A stretch of 64,000 nucleotides of DNA from Flaccisagitta enflata (Eukaryota; Chaetognatha; Sagittoidea; Aphragmophora): positions 87,854,001 to 87,918,000 of the forward strand of contig OZ231126.1 of the NCBI GenBank assembly GCA_965153355.1, given 5' to 3'. The notes beneath the pieces are model-generated. The model made no database searches. It had not been told where the DNA came from and was given only the letters and a program-made list of their open reading frames with translations. Numbering within the stretch: position 1 is the first letter of the stretch; each line of letters begins with the position of its first letter. This document shows, piece by piece, positions 36,919-48,400 of the stretch. The translations under genes were made by a program, and so were the position numbers.

Positions 36919-38272
36919 CATGAATATGAACATGAATATGAATATGAATATGAATATACATATGAATGAATATGGATATGAATATGAATATGAATATGAA
37001 TATGAATATGAATATGAATATGAATATGAATATGAATATAAATATGAATATGAATGAATATGAATGAATATGAATGAATATATGAATAAATATGAATATG
37101 AATATGAATATGAATATGAATGAATATGAATATGAATATGAATATGGATATGAATATGAATATGAATATGAATATGAATATAGATGAATATAATATGAAT
37201 ATGAATATGAATATAGATATGAATAACTATGAATATAGATATGAATATGAATATGAATATGAATATGAATATGCAAATGATATGAACATGAATATGAATA
37301 TGAATATGAATATGAATATGAATATGAATATGAATATGAATATGAATATGAATATGAATGAATATGAATATGAATATGAATATGAATATGAATATGAATA
37401 TGAATATGAATATGAATGAATATGAATATGAATGAATATGAATATGAATATAAATATGAATGAACAAAGATATGAATATGAACATGAATATGATTATAAA
37501 TATGAATATGAATATGAATATGAATATGAATATGAATGTGAATGAATATAGATATGAATATGAACATGAATATGAATATGAATATGAATATGAATATGAA
37601 TATGAATATGAATATGAATATGAATATGAATATGAATGAATATGAGTATGATTATGAATATGAATATGAATACAAAAACGAATATGGATATGAATATGAA
37701 TATGAATATGAAAATGAATATGAATATGAAAATGTACATGAATGAATATGAATATGAATATGAATATGAATATGAATATGAATTTGAATATGAATATGAA
37801 TTTGAATATGAATATGAATATGAATATGAATATGAATATGAATATGAATGAATATGAATATGAATATGAATATGGATATGAATATGAATATGAATATGAA
37901 TATGAATATGAATATGAATATGAATACAATTATGAATGAATATGAATATGAAAATGAATATGAATATGAATATGAATATGAATATGACTATGAATATGAA
38001 TATGACTATGAATATGAATATGAATATGAATGAATATGAATATGAATATGAATATGAATATGAATATGAATGAATATGAATGAATATGAATGAATATGAA
38101 TGAATATGAATATGAATATGAATTTGAATATGAATATGAATATGAATATGAATATGAATATGAATATGAATATGAATGAATATGAATATAAATATGAATA
38201 CAAATATGAATACGAATATGAATATGAATATGAATATGAATATGAATATGAATATGAATATGAATATGATTA
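36919..38272. repeat. (TATGAA)n hexamer array, block 1
   Basis: About 1.35 kb of TATGAA with point variants and GAATGAA slips. Four of six frames are open for long distances, giving dipeptide repeats (Met-Asn, Tyr-Glu, His-Ile, Phe-Ile, Ser-Tyr). These are not genes. Confidence 0.98.
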
Positions 38273-38537
38273 TATATGTTCTTTTAATTTGTCATCAAAT
38301 AAGAGACAGAAACACACAATTCAACGCTCAACTATAAACTACTAAGTAGGAAGATAACAATTTCAGGTGCAATGCACCACGATGTAGTTCAGCTTTTGAA
38401 TATGACCATACGTAAGAGAAAAATGAATAAATAGAGATCCAAAAACAAAAAATCACAACCCGCTCACGTGAGAGATTACGTGCTATGTGACGTACAATAT
38501 ATATGGCGACAGATCCATAAACAACGTCGAACAACGT
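38273..38537. other. Unique spacer inside the hexamer array
   Basis: 265 bp of non-repetitive sequence (CTCACGTGAGAGATTACGTG in its middle) between hexamer blocks. No gene seen. Confidence 0.6.
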
Positions 38538-38929
38538 TGAATATGAATATTAATATGAATAAATATGAATATGAATATGAATATGATTATGAATATGAAT
38601 ATGAATGAATATGAATATGAATATGAACATGAATATGAATTTGAATGAATATGAATATGAATATGAATATGAACATGAATATGAATATAAATATGAATAT
38701 GATTATAAATATGAATGAGTATGAATATGAATATGAATATGAATGAATATGAATATGAATATGAATATGAATATTAATATAAATATAGATATAAATATGA
38801 ATGAATATGAATATGAAATTGAATATGTATGAATATGAATATGAATGAATATGAATATGAATATGAATAATAATATAAATATAGATATAAATATGAATAT
38901 GAATATGAATATGAAGATGAATATGAATA
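38538..38929. repeat. (TATGAA)n hexamer array, block 2
   Basis: Continues the array up to the TA at 38,928-38,929, where the large inverted-repeat element begins. Confidence 0.97.
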
Positions 38930-39507
38930 CAGGGTGTTTCAAGTGAGTTGTAACATAAAGAATCGATATATCTTTGCTTCTAGGAACTCAAATTAATTGG
39001 TGAAAAAAGATCTAAAAGTATCTTGGTCTGCAGTTTTAGCATGCAAAATTTCATGATAATCAGACTACTCATTACGCCGGTTGCATCCCGGAAATACGCC
39101 AAATCATGCCTTTGCGCCCACCTCACAATGTTCCTTTGCAAAAACCTGACTGAACGAGCCCATGCGGATCTTTCTACGCGCGCGGGAACCTTTTTTAGGG
39201 CGCTGTCAAAGATTTGAGGGTTGAATGTGACTGGGACTCGTTTCATAGAGATGACAATCGCTTACATAGAGAGATAGCACACTGGCCAAGTATCACTCAT
39301 AGCTCAATCTCTCCAAATGATAAGATATAGTGTTCTTATGAATAAATCCAAGCCTGGTTGAACCTGGATCGACATTTCTCATCATGATCATGTCACTGGA
39401 ATTACAAAAAGCTGAGGTGAATTTAATGTGAAAAATAACCAAAATTTTTAAATCTTCATGAATCCATAATTCGTCTCCGAATAGAGGGGGCTCATTCGAC
39501 ACATTTT

Positions 39508-39725
39508 ATTTGCGTGCTACGCAATTCTATAAGCCACTTTTTGGTCCGTCAGTCTGTCGGTTTGTCACAAAACTGTATAAAAGGTGTTTAAAAAAGATAG
39601 TTTCTCTGTATATTGGTCGAGTGGTTACCAAGTAAATTAACAAGGACGGATACACGGCTACCCTAGTCGCATGCAGGTGGGCAGGAGCAGTGCTGGAGAA
39701 GGCCACTGGGTCATCTGGGCAGGAG
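39508..39725 (+). repeat. Palindrome-family copy (nested)
   Basis: TTTGCGTGCTACGCAATTCT, GGTCCGTCAGTCTGTCGG, and later a reverse far end (GGACGGATACACGGCTACCC then GCATGCAGGTGGGCAGGAGC), so two partial copies may be joined. Confidence 0.65.
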
Positions 39726-39764
39726 CCGTATGCTCAAAAAGCTAAAAAACGCCGAAAAAGTAAG

Positions 39765-40115
39765 TCGCAAAAGCGCAAAAGCGTTAGATGGTCAGTGGTA
39801 CTCGTGCCCTGCTTAAGCTGGCTGTGGTTGAGGTTGAGGGGGGAGCAGGGTACTTAGAGACTGGGATCTGGACCTTGGGGTTGGGATTTGGGCATTGAGG
39901 GTGGGATTTGGGCCTCAAGGCTGAGATATGAGCCCAGCGGCTGGGGGAGAGGGGTACTAAGAAGGAGATGGATAAGGATGAGAAAATTCCCCTTATGTGT
40001 GAAAGCATAGGTCATCGACCCCTTTGGGGCCGCTGCCCAAAAAAGGGACCAATCAACCGACCAACCAACCAACCAACATAGCAGGGTGTAGAGTTGATTA
40101 GCACGCAATAAGGCT
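39765..40115 (-). repeat. Composite minisatellite module (nested)
   Basis: Reverse tail (GCGTTAGATGGTCAGTGGTA), a few GGGATTTGGGCATTGAGG units, GTGTGAAAGCATAGGTCATC, an inverted core (40,017), (CCAA)n and GGGTGTAGAGTTGATTAGCA. 40,116-40,660 has nothing recognisable beyond AT-rich DNA. Confidence 0.8.
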
Positions 40116-40669
40116 TTTTTTCTGACATGGTTTATAGCAACTCCGTTTATGCTTATTTACGCAAGAGAGTATACTGCATTGAGGTCTAAAAGCCGTGTGT
40201 CGAACAACAAATGACCGTTGTTCAACTTAGATTTCACCACCAAGTTAGAATTGTCACGAAATAGAATACACAAAATCTTTGATTCTTAATATAATAATAA
40301 CTCGTCTTCTAATCAGAGGTAAAATTTGCCATTAGACTCATTTAAGAAAAAAAATTGTCTACAAAATTTCGGCTCAATCGGTCAATTGGTTACCAAGAAA
40401 ATTTAATTTCATTTTAAAAAAAGGCTTTTAAATCAGCAATTTTTTTTTTACAATTTTACGTCTCAAAAAAGCTAAAAAATGCCAAAAAAGTAATAGCTGC
40501 AAAAATGTTAGGTGGTCAGCGGCAGAGAAGTCACGATACTATCGACCAGACGATTAATCTGGTCGATTTTCTGTATTTCTAAAAAATCTTCCTGATTCAC
40601 CAAAACTCAAATGTATCGGGTCGATTTTTTTGTCTTTTTTACTTGTGGATATGAGACTCTCTAAAAGGC

Positions 40670-40821
40670 TTTGACCATCCGTTGGTCCGTTGGTCCGTTG
40701 GTCCATTTGTCTGTTGGTCCGTTGGTCCGTAGGTCCATCTGTCCATCACTCAATTTGTCTTGCTCAAGTTGAAAACGCAAAAAATGGGTAATTAGGATGC
40801 TGCAGTTGGTATTGTTTGTGT

Positions 40822-40905
<84 letters not shown>
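40670..40905. repeat. GTTGGTCC tract and (GT)n microsatellite
   Basis: Tetranucleotide GTCCGTTG units at 40,678-40,745, then about 80 bp of GT at 40,825-40,905. Apparent threonine/histidine frames are artefacts. 40,906-41,375 shows no gene. Confidence 0.95.
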
Positions 40906-40906
<1 letters not shown>

Positions 40907-41375
40907 GGAGGGGGGTGGGTGGTGTGGTTGGGGTGAGGCTGGGGGTTGGATGCCCCTGCCCACCCATCCGACACAAAAGAAGCTAGCATAAATTTAGTAA
41001 TGAGACTGATCCCTGTGTTTAAGTTAAGAAATAAGCTTGTAAAATTGAATTCATTTAATATTGGATAAATAAAATGGAATAATGATTGGGAAAAAAACTT
41101 AAAAAGCCTTTCCAAGTATGCGCTTGAGCATAGGGTAGAAAAGTACTTTCTAGCTTATATGCGAGGTGATGGGAACTCTTGTTGTTTGCGTCAATCATCA
41201 TTGGGCACAAAGCAAAAGTGAAAATCTCTGCTCTGACTGTAAACAGCAATTATATACGGGAAAAGTGCTTAACTGACAAAAAATCGCCTACGGTCGATAC
41301 TGAGTCGATACTTTGTTTGGGATCGACCATGATTCGATCGACCCGGTCGATACTGTAAAATAAAAAATCGTGACA

Positions 41376-42003
41376 TCTATGGTCAGCGGTATCCGTGCGC
41401 TGCCGAAGTAGGTTGTGTTTAAAGTTCAGGGGGAAGCAGGACAGTGGCCCCAAAGGGGTCAATGACCTATGCTTTCACACATGGGGAATTTTCTCCTCCT
41501 CCTCCATCCCAGCCTTGAGGCCCAAATTCCAGTCTCGAGGCCCAAATCCCAGTCTCAAGGCCCAAATCCAAGCCTCCAGGCCCAAATCCTAGCCCCCAGA
41601 CCCAAATTCTAGCCTGGAGGATGAGATTTGGGTCACGAGGCTGGGAACTGGATCTCTTTGCTGGGATTTGGACCTTGAGGCTGAGATTTTGGCCTCAAGG
41701 CTGGAATCTGGGCCTCCAGGCTAGGACTTGGGCCTGGAAGCTAGGAATTAGGACTCTAGGCTTGGATTTGGGCCTCAAGACTGGAAATTGGGCCTTTAGA
41801 TTGCGATTTGAGGGGTGGTACAAAGGAGGAGGAGGTGGAGGAGAAAATTCCCCATATGTGTGAAAGCATAGGTCATCCACCCCTTTGGGGCCGCTGCCCA
41901 AAAAGGGGACCGACTAACCGACCTACCAACCAACCAACTGACCGACCGACCAACTAACGGACCAACATAGCGGGGTGTAGAGTCTCGTAGCACGCAACTA
42001 AAA
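41376..42003. repeat. Composite minisatellite module with flip (nested)
   Basis: A forward core (41,443), units of GAGGCCCAAATCCCAGTCTC, a flip near 41,618 to GGATTTGGGCCTCAAG units, an inverted core (41,880), (CCAA)n and the palindrome head (GTGTAGAGTCTCGTAGCACG). Confidence 0.87.
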
Positions 42004-42036
42004 AGGGGGGGGGAGAACAAAAGCAACTAAATTCTT

Positions 42037-42487
42037 CAGTAGAATCCGTCTTGACTTGAAATAACGGGGGCAAGCATTGAGGAAAGACAAGTGAAACCAG
42101 GGGAGTTATATTTGAAATATAGACTAATAAAAAGATGCTTTATTCCCCATGATAGCTGGTTGCCATGGAAACACATTTTCATGTATTCTCACAAAAATAT
42201 CACACATAGTTACGCTCCCTAGCAACGGCCAAACGAGCGATATTCTTACAGAACATACTGTGGGAAAGTTGTTGCAAATTTGATTTTAAGCAATGTTCCC
42301 TGAAAAAAATTCTCAAAATACTGATATTTTTGCGAGTATACATGGAAATGTGTTTCCATAGCAACAAGCCATCATGGGTAATAAAGCATCCTTTTATTAG
42401 TCCATATTCCAAATATCACTCCCCTGGCTTCATTTGTCTTTCCATAATACTTTCCCCCGTTAACTCAAGTCTAGACGGAATCTACTG
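42037..42487. mobile_element. 451-bp long-TIR element (nested)
   Basis: CAGTAGAATCCGTCTTGACT at the left matches inverted CTACTG at the right. The arms (about 165 bp each) stay similar nearly to the centre, so the whole element folds back. TA is present on the right and TT on the left. Same family as 46,891-47,388 by its outer 35 bases. Confidence 0.85.
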
Positions 42488-43480
42488 TATACACCCTAGT
42501 CAATTTTTTATCTTCAATTTTACCTCGTACGACTCTATGTACCCGCGTGTTTGCGGGAAATGGCTCTCCTGGTCCTGATATATGTAAGTATGATGCATTA
42601 GGGTTTAAAAGCCCTATGGCGAGCCGTGGCGATATACAACTGACCACCTGACACCGGGTCTATTTCTACTTGTGGCAACCGCGTTTTTAACAAGCAACTT
42701 GATTGGTCACTTCATTGTACGCTCGCACGGCTCACTGCTCACCCCGCTCACTTCACAGCGCTACACTAGCTCACTCCATTCACATGCTCGCTCACTACCT
42801 TGTGGGAACATTGAAATTTATGTGTTCATACTGAAAATGCATTCAGTAGGAACAATCGAAATTGACGTTGTCACTAGAAACACCCACCTTTCAACTCACC
42901 AGGGTTCATGTATGTTTCTTTTAATTCTTTGTTCAGTTCTTTCTAATTTTTCAATTTTGTACAAAAAATGATTTTACCACTCCTGTGTGTAATTGAGTTT
43001 TCCCGCCACCCCCCCCCCCCCCACGGGTTTGGAAATGGGGAGGGAAATCAAGGGGGAAAAAGAGAAAAAAAAAATTGGAGGAAAATTCCACTTTTGGCAG
43101 TACCAAATTGTAAATGCTGATTAGTAAAACACAATTTAAACCTTAACTATACCGTTTCACTGCCTTATGGGGAAGAAAATCATAGGTTTTAAATCACAAT
43201 GCAATGCGTTGCAGAGAAGAAAATTAAAGACAGCAACTTAATTGTAAACATGCACCCCTGGATTTAACTGAAGGCTTTAAAAACAGCCAAAAGAAATTGA
43301 AAAGGTATAATCTGATAATTTCAATATGATGGGAATTTCTCAATACTGTCAGTCAAAAACCAAGGATCGTCTTCATATAAAAACAGTCACAGAATGAAAA
43401 ACTGACTGATAGATCCATTAGCGGTCAAGTAAAAGAAGGGTAAAACAGATCTGCAAGAAGCAGAAAAAATCAGTAATTTC
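42488..43480. other. Non-coding interior of the 5.35-kb element
   Basis: Unique sequence with a (C)n run at 43,012. No gene or RNA recognised. Confidence 0.5.
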
Positions 43481-44279
43481 ACTGCAGCGGTATCCAACTT
43501 AGATTCCACCCTAAAAAAGGTTCCTGCGGGCGTAGAAAGTTGCGCATGGGCTCCTTCAGTCAGATTTTTGCAAAGGAGCATTGTGAGGTGGGCGCAAAGG
43601 CACGATTTGGCGTATTTCCGGGATGCAACCAGCGTACTACTCATCTAGATGCCACATATCTTTGAAGAACATATGTGAGTTCTGACCTCATCAATTTCTA
43701 TTTTTGACTCCTCATTGTACTTTGGAGTAGCTGTCTTTAATTGTGTACCATTTTTCATCAAATTGAGCTAGAACTGTGAGATTGGTCTGAATTGACAGAT
43801 TATTTGTCATAGATGCTAGATCTCCTAAAAAATTTAGAAGTTTTTCACTATTTTTGACTGTTTTGATTGAGCTTTTTAAAAATTGCAATCAAAACCTTGA
43901 TGAAGTTTGATCAAAATCATTAAAAAAGTCTTCAAATGTTCAAAGTTTCCTTAATTTCAAAGCAGTTGAGCAATAAATGTTCAAATATCTTTCATTTGAG
44001 ACCAATCCCAGGATTCTAGCTCAATTAGTTTAAAAATGGCAAGCAGTTTAAGTAAGCAACTGCTAGGTACATGAATAAAAAAGATGATTTCTCACCAAAT
44101 ATGGCTGTTCTTTTGACTTTTTACTGACACAAATCTATAAATTACTAAAATTTGAGGTTTGGTTTGAAAAAAACTGCAGACCAAGATCTTTTTAGATCTT
44201 TTTTCAGAAATTAATTTGAGTTCCTAGAAGCAAAGATATGTCGATTCTTTATGTTACAACTCACTTGAAACACCCTGTA

Positions 44280-46888
44280 TGAATATGAATATGAGTGAAT
44301 ATGAATATGAATGAATATAAATATGAATGAATATGAAAATGAATGAATATGAATATGAATATGAATATGAATATGAATATGAATATGAATATGAATATGA
44401 ATGAACATAAAAATGAATAGGAATATGAATATGATTATGATTGTGAATATGAATGAATATGAATGAATATGAATATGGATATGAATATGAATATGAATAT
44501 GAATATGAATACGAATATGAATATGAATGAATATGGATATGAATATGAATGTGAATTTGAATTTGAATATGAATATCAACATGAACATAACTATGAATAT
44601 GAATATGAATATGAATATGAATATGAATATTAATTTAAATATGAATATGAATAAGAATGAATATGAATATGAAAATGAAAATAGATATGAATATGAATGT
44701 GAATATGAATATGAATATGAATATGAATGAATATGAATATGAATATGAATATGAATATGAATATGAATATAAATATGAATGAATATGAATATGAATATGA
44801 ATTTGTATATGAATATGAATATGAATATGAATATGAATATGAATATGAATATGAATATGAATATAGATGAATATGAATATGAATATGAATATGAATATGA
44901 ATATGAATATGAATATGAATATGAATATGAATATGAATATAAATATAAATGAATATGAATGAATATGAATATGAATAAATGAATATAAATGAATATGAAT
45001 GAATATGAATGAACGAATGGGCATGAATGAATGATTATAAATGAATATGAATAAAGGAAGAAGACATGGCAATTCCATGGATGAATATGAATATAGATAT
45101 GAATATGAATATGAATATGAATATGAATCCAGATGACGGTCATTCTCTCTCACGTGTGTCTTCATCTCAATTATTGCTTTTTGGTGGTAGAGGAAACCAT
45201 GCGTTTACGTTTGACATTGACAAATCCAAGTATGAATATGAATATGATATATGAATATGAATATGAATATGAATATATGAATATGAATATATGAATATAT
45301 ATATGAATATGAATATGAATATGAATAAATATGAATATGAATATGAATGAGCTCTGAATATGAATATGAGTATAAATATGAATATGAATATGAATATGAA
45401 TATGTAGAATATGAATGAATATGAATATGAATATTAATGAATATGAATATGAATATGAATATATGAATATGATTATGAATATGGATATGATTATGAATAT
45501 GAATATGAATGAATATGAATATGAATATGAACATGAACATGAATTTGAATGAATATGAATATAAATATGAACATGAATGTCATAATGCCATAGCCTTAAA
45601 TGAATATGAATATGAATTTGAATATGAATATCAACATGAACATAACTATGAATATGAATATGAATATGAATATGAATATGAATATTAATTTAAATATGAA
45701 TATGAATAAGAATGAATATGAATATGAAAATGAAAATAGATATGAATATGAATATGAATATGAATATGAATATGAATATATATGAATATGAACATGAATA
45801 TGAATATGAATATGAATATGAATATGAATATGGATATGAATATGAATATGAATATGAATATGAATATGAATATGAATATGAATATGAGTATAAATATGAA
45901 TATGAATATGGATATGAATATGAATATGAATATGAATGAATATGAATATGAATATGAATGAACATAAAAATTAATAGGAATATGAATATGAATATGATTA
46001 TGAATGTGAATGAATATGAATGAATATGAATATGAATATGAACATGAATATGAATATGAATATGAATATGAATGAATATGAATATGAATGAATATGAATA
46101 TGAATATGAATATGAATATGAATTTGAATATGAATATGAACATAAATAGGAATATGAATATGATTATGATTATGAATATGAATGAATATGAATGAATATG
46201 AATATGAATATGAACATGAATATGAATATGAATATGAATATGAATATGAATATGAATGAATATGAATATGAATATGAATATGAATTTGAATATGAATATG
46301 AACATAAATAGGTATATGAATATGAATATGAATGAATATGAATATGAATATGAATGTGAATATGAATATGAATGAATATGAATATGAATATGAATATGAA
46401 TATGAATATGAATATGAATCTGAATGAATATGAATATAAATATGAATATGAATATGAATATGAATATGAATATGAATATGAATGAATATGAATATGAATA
46501 TGAATATGAATATGAATATGATTATGAATATGAATATGAATGAATATGAATATGAATGAATATGAATATGAATGAATATGAATATGAATATGAATATGAA
46601 TATGAATATGAATATGAATATGAATATGAATATGAATGAATATGAATATGAATATGAATATGAATATGAATGAATATGAAAATGAATATGAATATGAATA
46701 TGAATATGAATATGAATATGAATATGAATGTGAATATGAATGAATATGAATATGAATATGAATATGAATATGAATATGAATATGAATATGAATATGAATA
46801 TGAATGAATATGAAAATGAATATGAATATGAATATGAATATGAATATGAATATGAATATGAAAATGAATATGAATATGCATGAATATA
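44280..46888. repeat. (TATGAA)n hexamer array, blocks 3-5
   Basis: Hexamer repeats resume immediately right of the transposon and run to 46,888. They are interrupted by a ~100-bp unique stretch (45,133-45,231) and short breaks near 45,585. Higher-order duplication is visible: a ~150-bp segment at 44,560-44,705 (TGAATATCAACATGAACATA) recurs at 45,616-45,760. Long open frames here are dipeptide artefacts. Confidence 0.97.
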
Positions 46889-46890
46889 TA

Positions 46891-47388
46891 CAGTAGCTGT
46901 CGTCTAGACTTGGAAATACGGGGGCCCTCATATCCTAACTACCATTTGCGCCAATGAAATGAAACTGTGTCTGTATTATGCTTATGTCCTATAGGGTTGA
47001 CGATGGGGTATGGCAACTCTCTGGATAGAAAATTCTTTTGAATATACTAAAACAAATTTGCTCTGCTTAAACAGCTGCCGGAATTGGTCTAGTGGTTAAC
47101 TCACTTGACATCTAAGCCTTCTTGATCACTACATTTCTTTAAAAGTTCCAGGTTCGAATCCCAGGCTGGTTTTGCAATTAAAGCAAATAGATGAAGCTGA
47201 AATTCTGCCATAAAAGTGATTGATCCCGACATTTTATACTAAAAAAATTTTTTGTAAGGTAAGCCGTAGGGGGATGCCATACCCCATCGTCAACCCCTTA
47301 GGGTCTATACATTACGCTAGCAAAATATCAGTCCCCTTACTGTACTGATGCTGAGGTTATGAGCTCCCCCGTATTTCCAAGTCTAGAC
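46891..47388. mobile_element. ~500-bp inverted-repeat element with tRNA-like core
   Basis: CTAGACTTGGAAATACGGGG near the left end (46,903) is matched inverted at 47,366-47,388, and GGTTGACGATGGGGTATGGC (46,995) is matched inverted near 47,275. TA precedes the left CAGTAG. The right terminal ~12 bases are lost where the AAAATGACTC repeat begins. Outer bases are shared with 42,037-42,487. Confidence 0.8.
47078..47175 (+). other. tRNA-like sequence with A and B boxes
   Basis: TGGTCTAGTGG (47,085-47,095) fits the pol III A box and GGTTCGAATCC (47,151-47,161) is a perfect B box, about 55 bases apart. A cloverleaf does not close: acceptor and T-stem pairing fail by eye. It is called a tRNA-derived relic or pol III promoter, not a tRNA gene. 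Confidence 0.6.
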
Positions 47389-47395
47389 TCAGGTG

Positions 47396-47735
47396 GACTC
47401 AAAATGATTCAAAATGACTTTAAATAGTTTAAAATCACTTGAAATTATCAAAAATTACTCAGTGACTAAAAATGACATAAAACAACTCTAAATGACGTAG
47501 TAAAAAATGAAAAAATAGCTCAAAATGACTCAGTATGACTCAAAATGATTAAAAATAAATTTAAATGGTTTAAAATGACTTAACTTTACCAAAAATGACT
47601 TACAATGACTCAAAGTGACTTAAAATGATCCAAAATGACTAAAAATGAGACACAGCATAAAAATGAAAAAATGGTTCAGAATGACTAAGAATAATTTAAA
47701 ATGTCTCAAAATGACTGAAGATGAGATTAGTACAA
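47396..47735. repeat. AAAATGACTC-type minisatellite
   Basis: Irregular ~10-bp units, the reverse complement of the array at 33,663-34,065. Confidence 0.85.
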
Positions 47736-47743
47736 AAATGAAC

Positions 47744-48400
47744 AAGGCTGGATACACGGCTACCGAAGTTGCGTGCGGGTGGGCAGGGGCCATATTTTAG
47801 GTCGCTAGACCATTTGGGTAGGAGCAGTGGCGTCATAAAAAAGTGAAGTGTTACCAACAGACCGACCGAAAAATATATACACCAAGTGTCTTTTAAGACA
47901 ATTTGTCCTTTGAAAGTATTCTAGTACCATTTGTCCAGATAATGTTGCAAAAAATATGGTGAAACACTTTAATTTCCTTCAAGAATTTGCTGTCTTAAAC
48001 ATAATGCTTTTTTATGATGTAAGATTTGATAGTAATATTTCAAAAATATAGCGACGCGGTTTCTCCCACCGTTTCAGTCACAGACGCGCTGTCTGTCAGT
48101 CAGTCCATCAGTTGGTTGGTCCTCCTGCAATCTAAAATATGAAAAATGCCTTTTTGCTTGTCTTTAGTATGTGTTTTTTGTGGGCTTGTTTCTTTAAGCG
48201 ACTTTCCATAAGCCAGAGATATCTAAACCAGGTGCTAGGCCATATATATATATATATATATATATACGGCCACCAAAGTTGCATGTGGATGGGCAGGGGC
48301 AGTGATGAAAAGGCTAACTCAAGTATTTGAGTAGGAGCAGTAATGCAAAAACTGCCCATAAAAGCTGTAAAAGCTAATGAGGACAGACAGACCGACATCT
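47744..48400. repeat. Palindrome-family pieces and (TA)n
   Basis: Reverse far end at 47,744 (CTGGATACACGGCTACCGAA), forward head remnant near 48,060-48,125, a (TA)n run (48,242-48,267) and another reverse far end (48,268-48,330). No gene. Confidence 0.7.

Larger units (their letters stand above)
38930..44277. mobile_element. 5.35-kb long-TIR element inserted in the hexamer array
   Basis: Both ends begin CAGGGTGTTTCAAGTGAG, and the first ~110 bp match inverted (38,930-39,038 with 44,168-44,277; about nine bases in ten). More matching sequence lies inside (39,070-39,200 with 43,500-43,640). TA flanks both ends, and TATGAA repeats resume on the other side, so the insertion point is clear. No intact transposase frame was found. 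Short frames in the inner arms (about 39,050-39,210 and 43,490-43,640) could be remnants of one. Other repeats are nested inside. Best fit: a non-autonomous Tc1/mariner-type element. Confidence 0.88.

Noticed and set aside
38980-43644. Possible transposase remnant in the inner arms of the 5.35-kb element
   Set aside because: About 45 residues are shared between the arms in either reading direction, but no catalytic motif of a DDE/D transposase is visible.
36722-46931. Very long frames of His-Ile, Phe-Ile, Ser-Tyr, Met-Asn or Tyr-Glu dipeptides
   Set aside because: A TATGAA repeat is free of stops in four frames, so length is meaningless here.
47078-47175. Functional tRNA gene
   Set aside because: A and B boxes are good but acceptor and T-stem pairing do not close, so only a tRNA-like relic is called.
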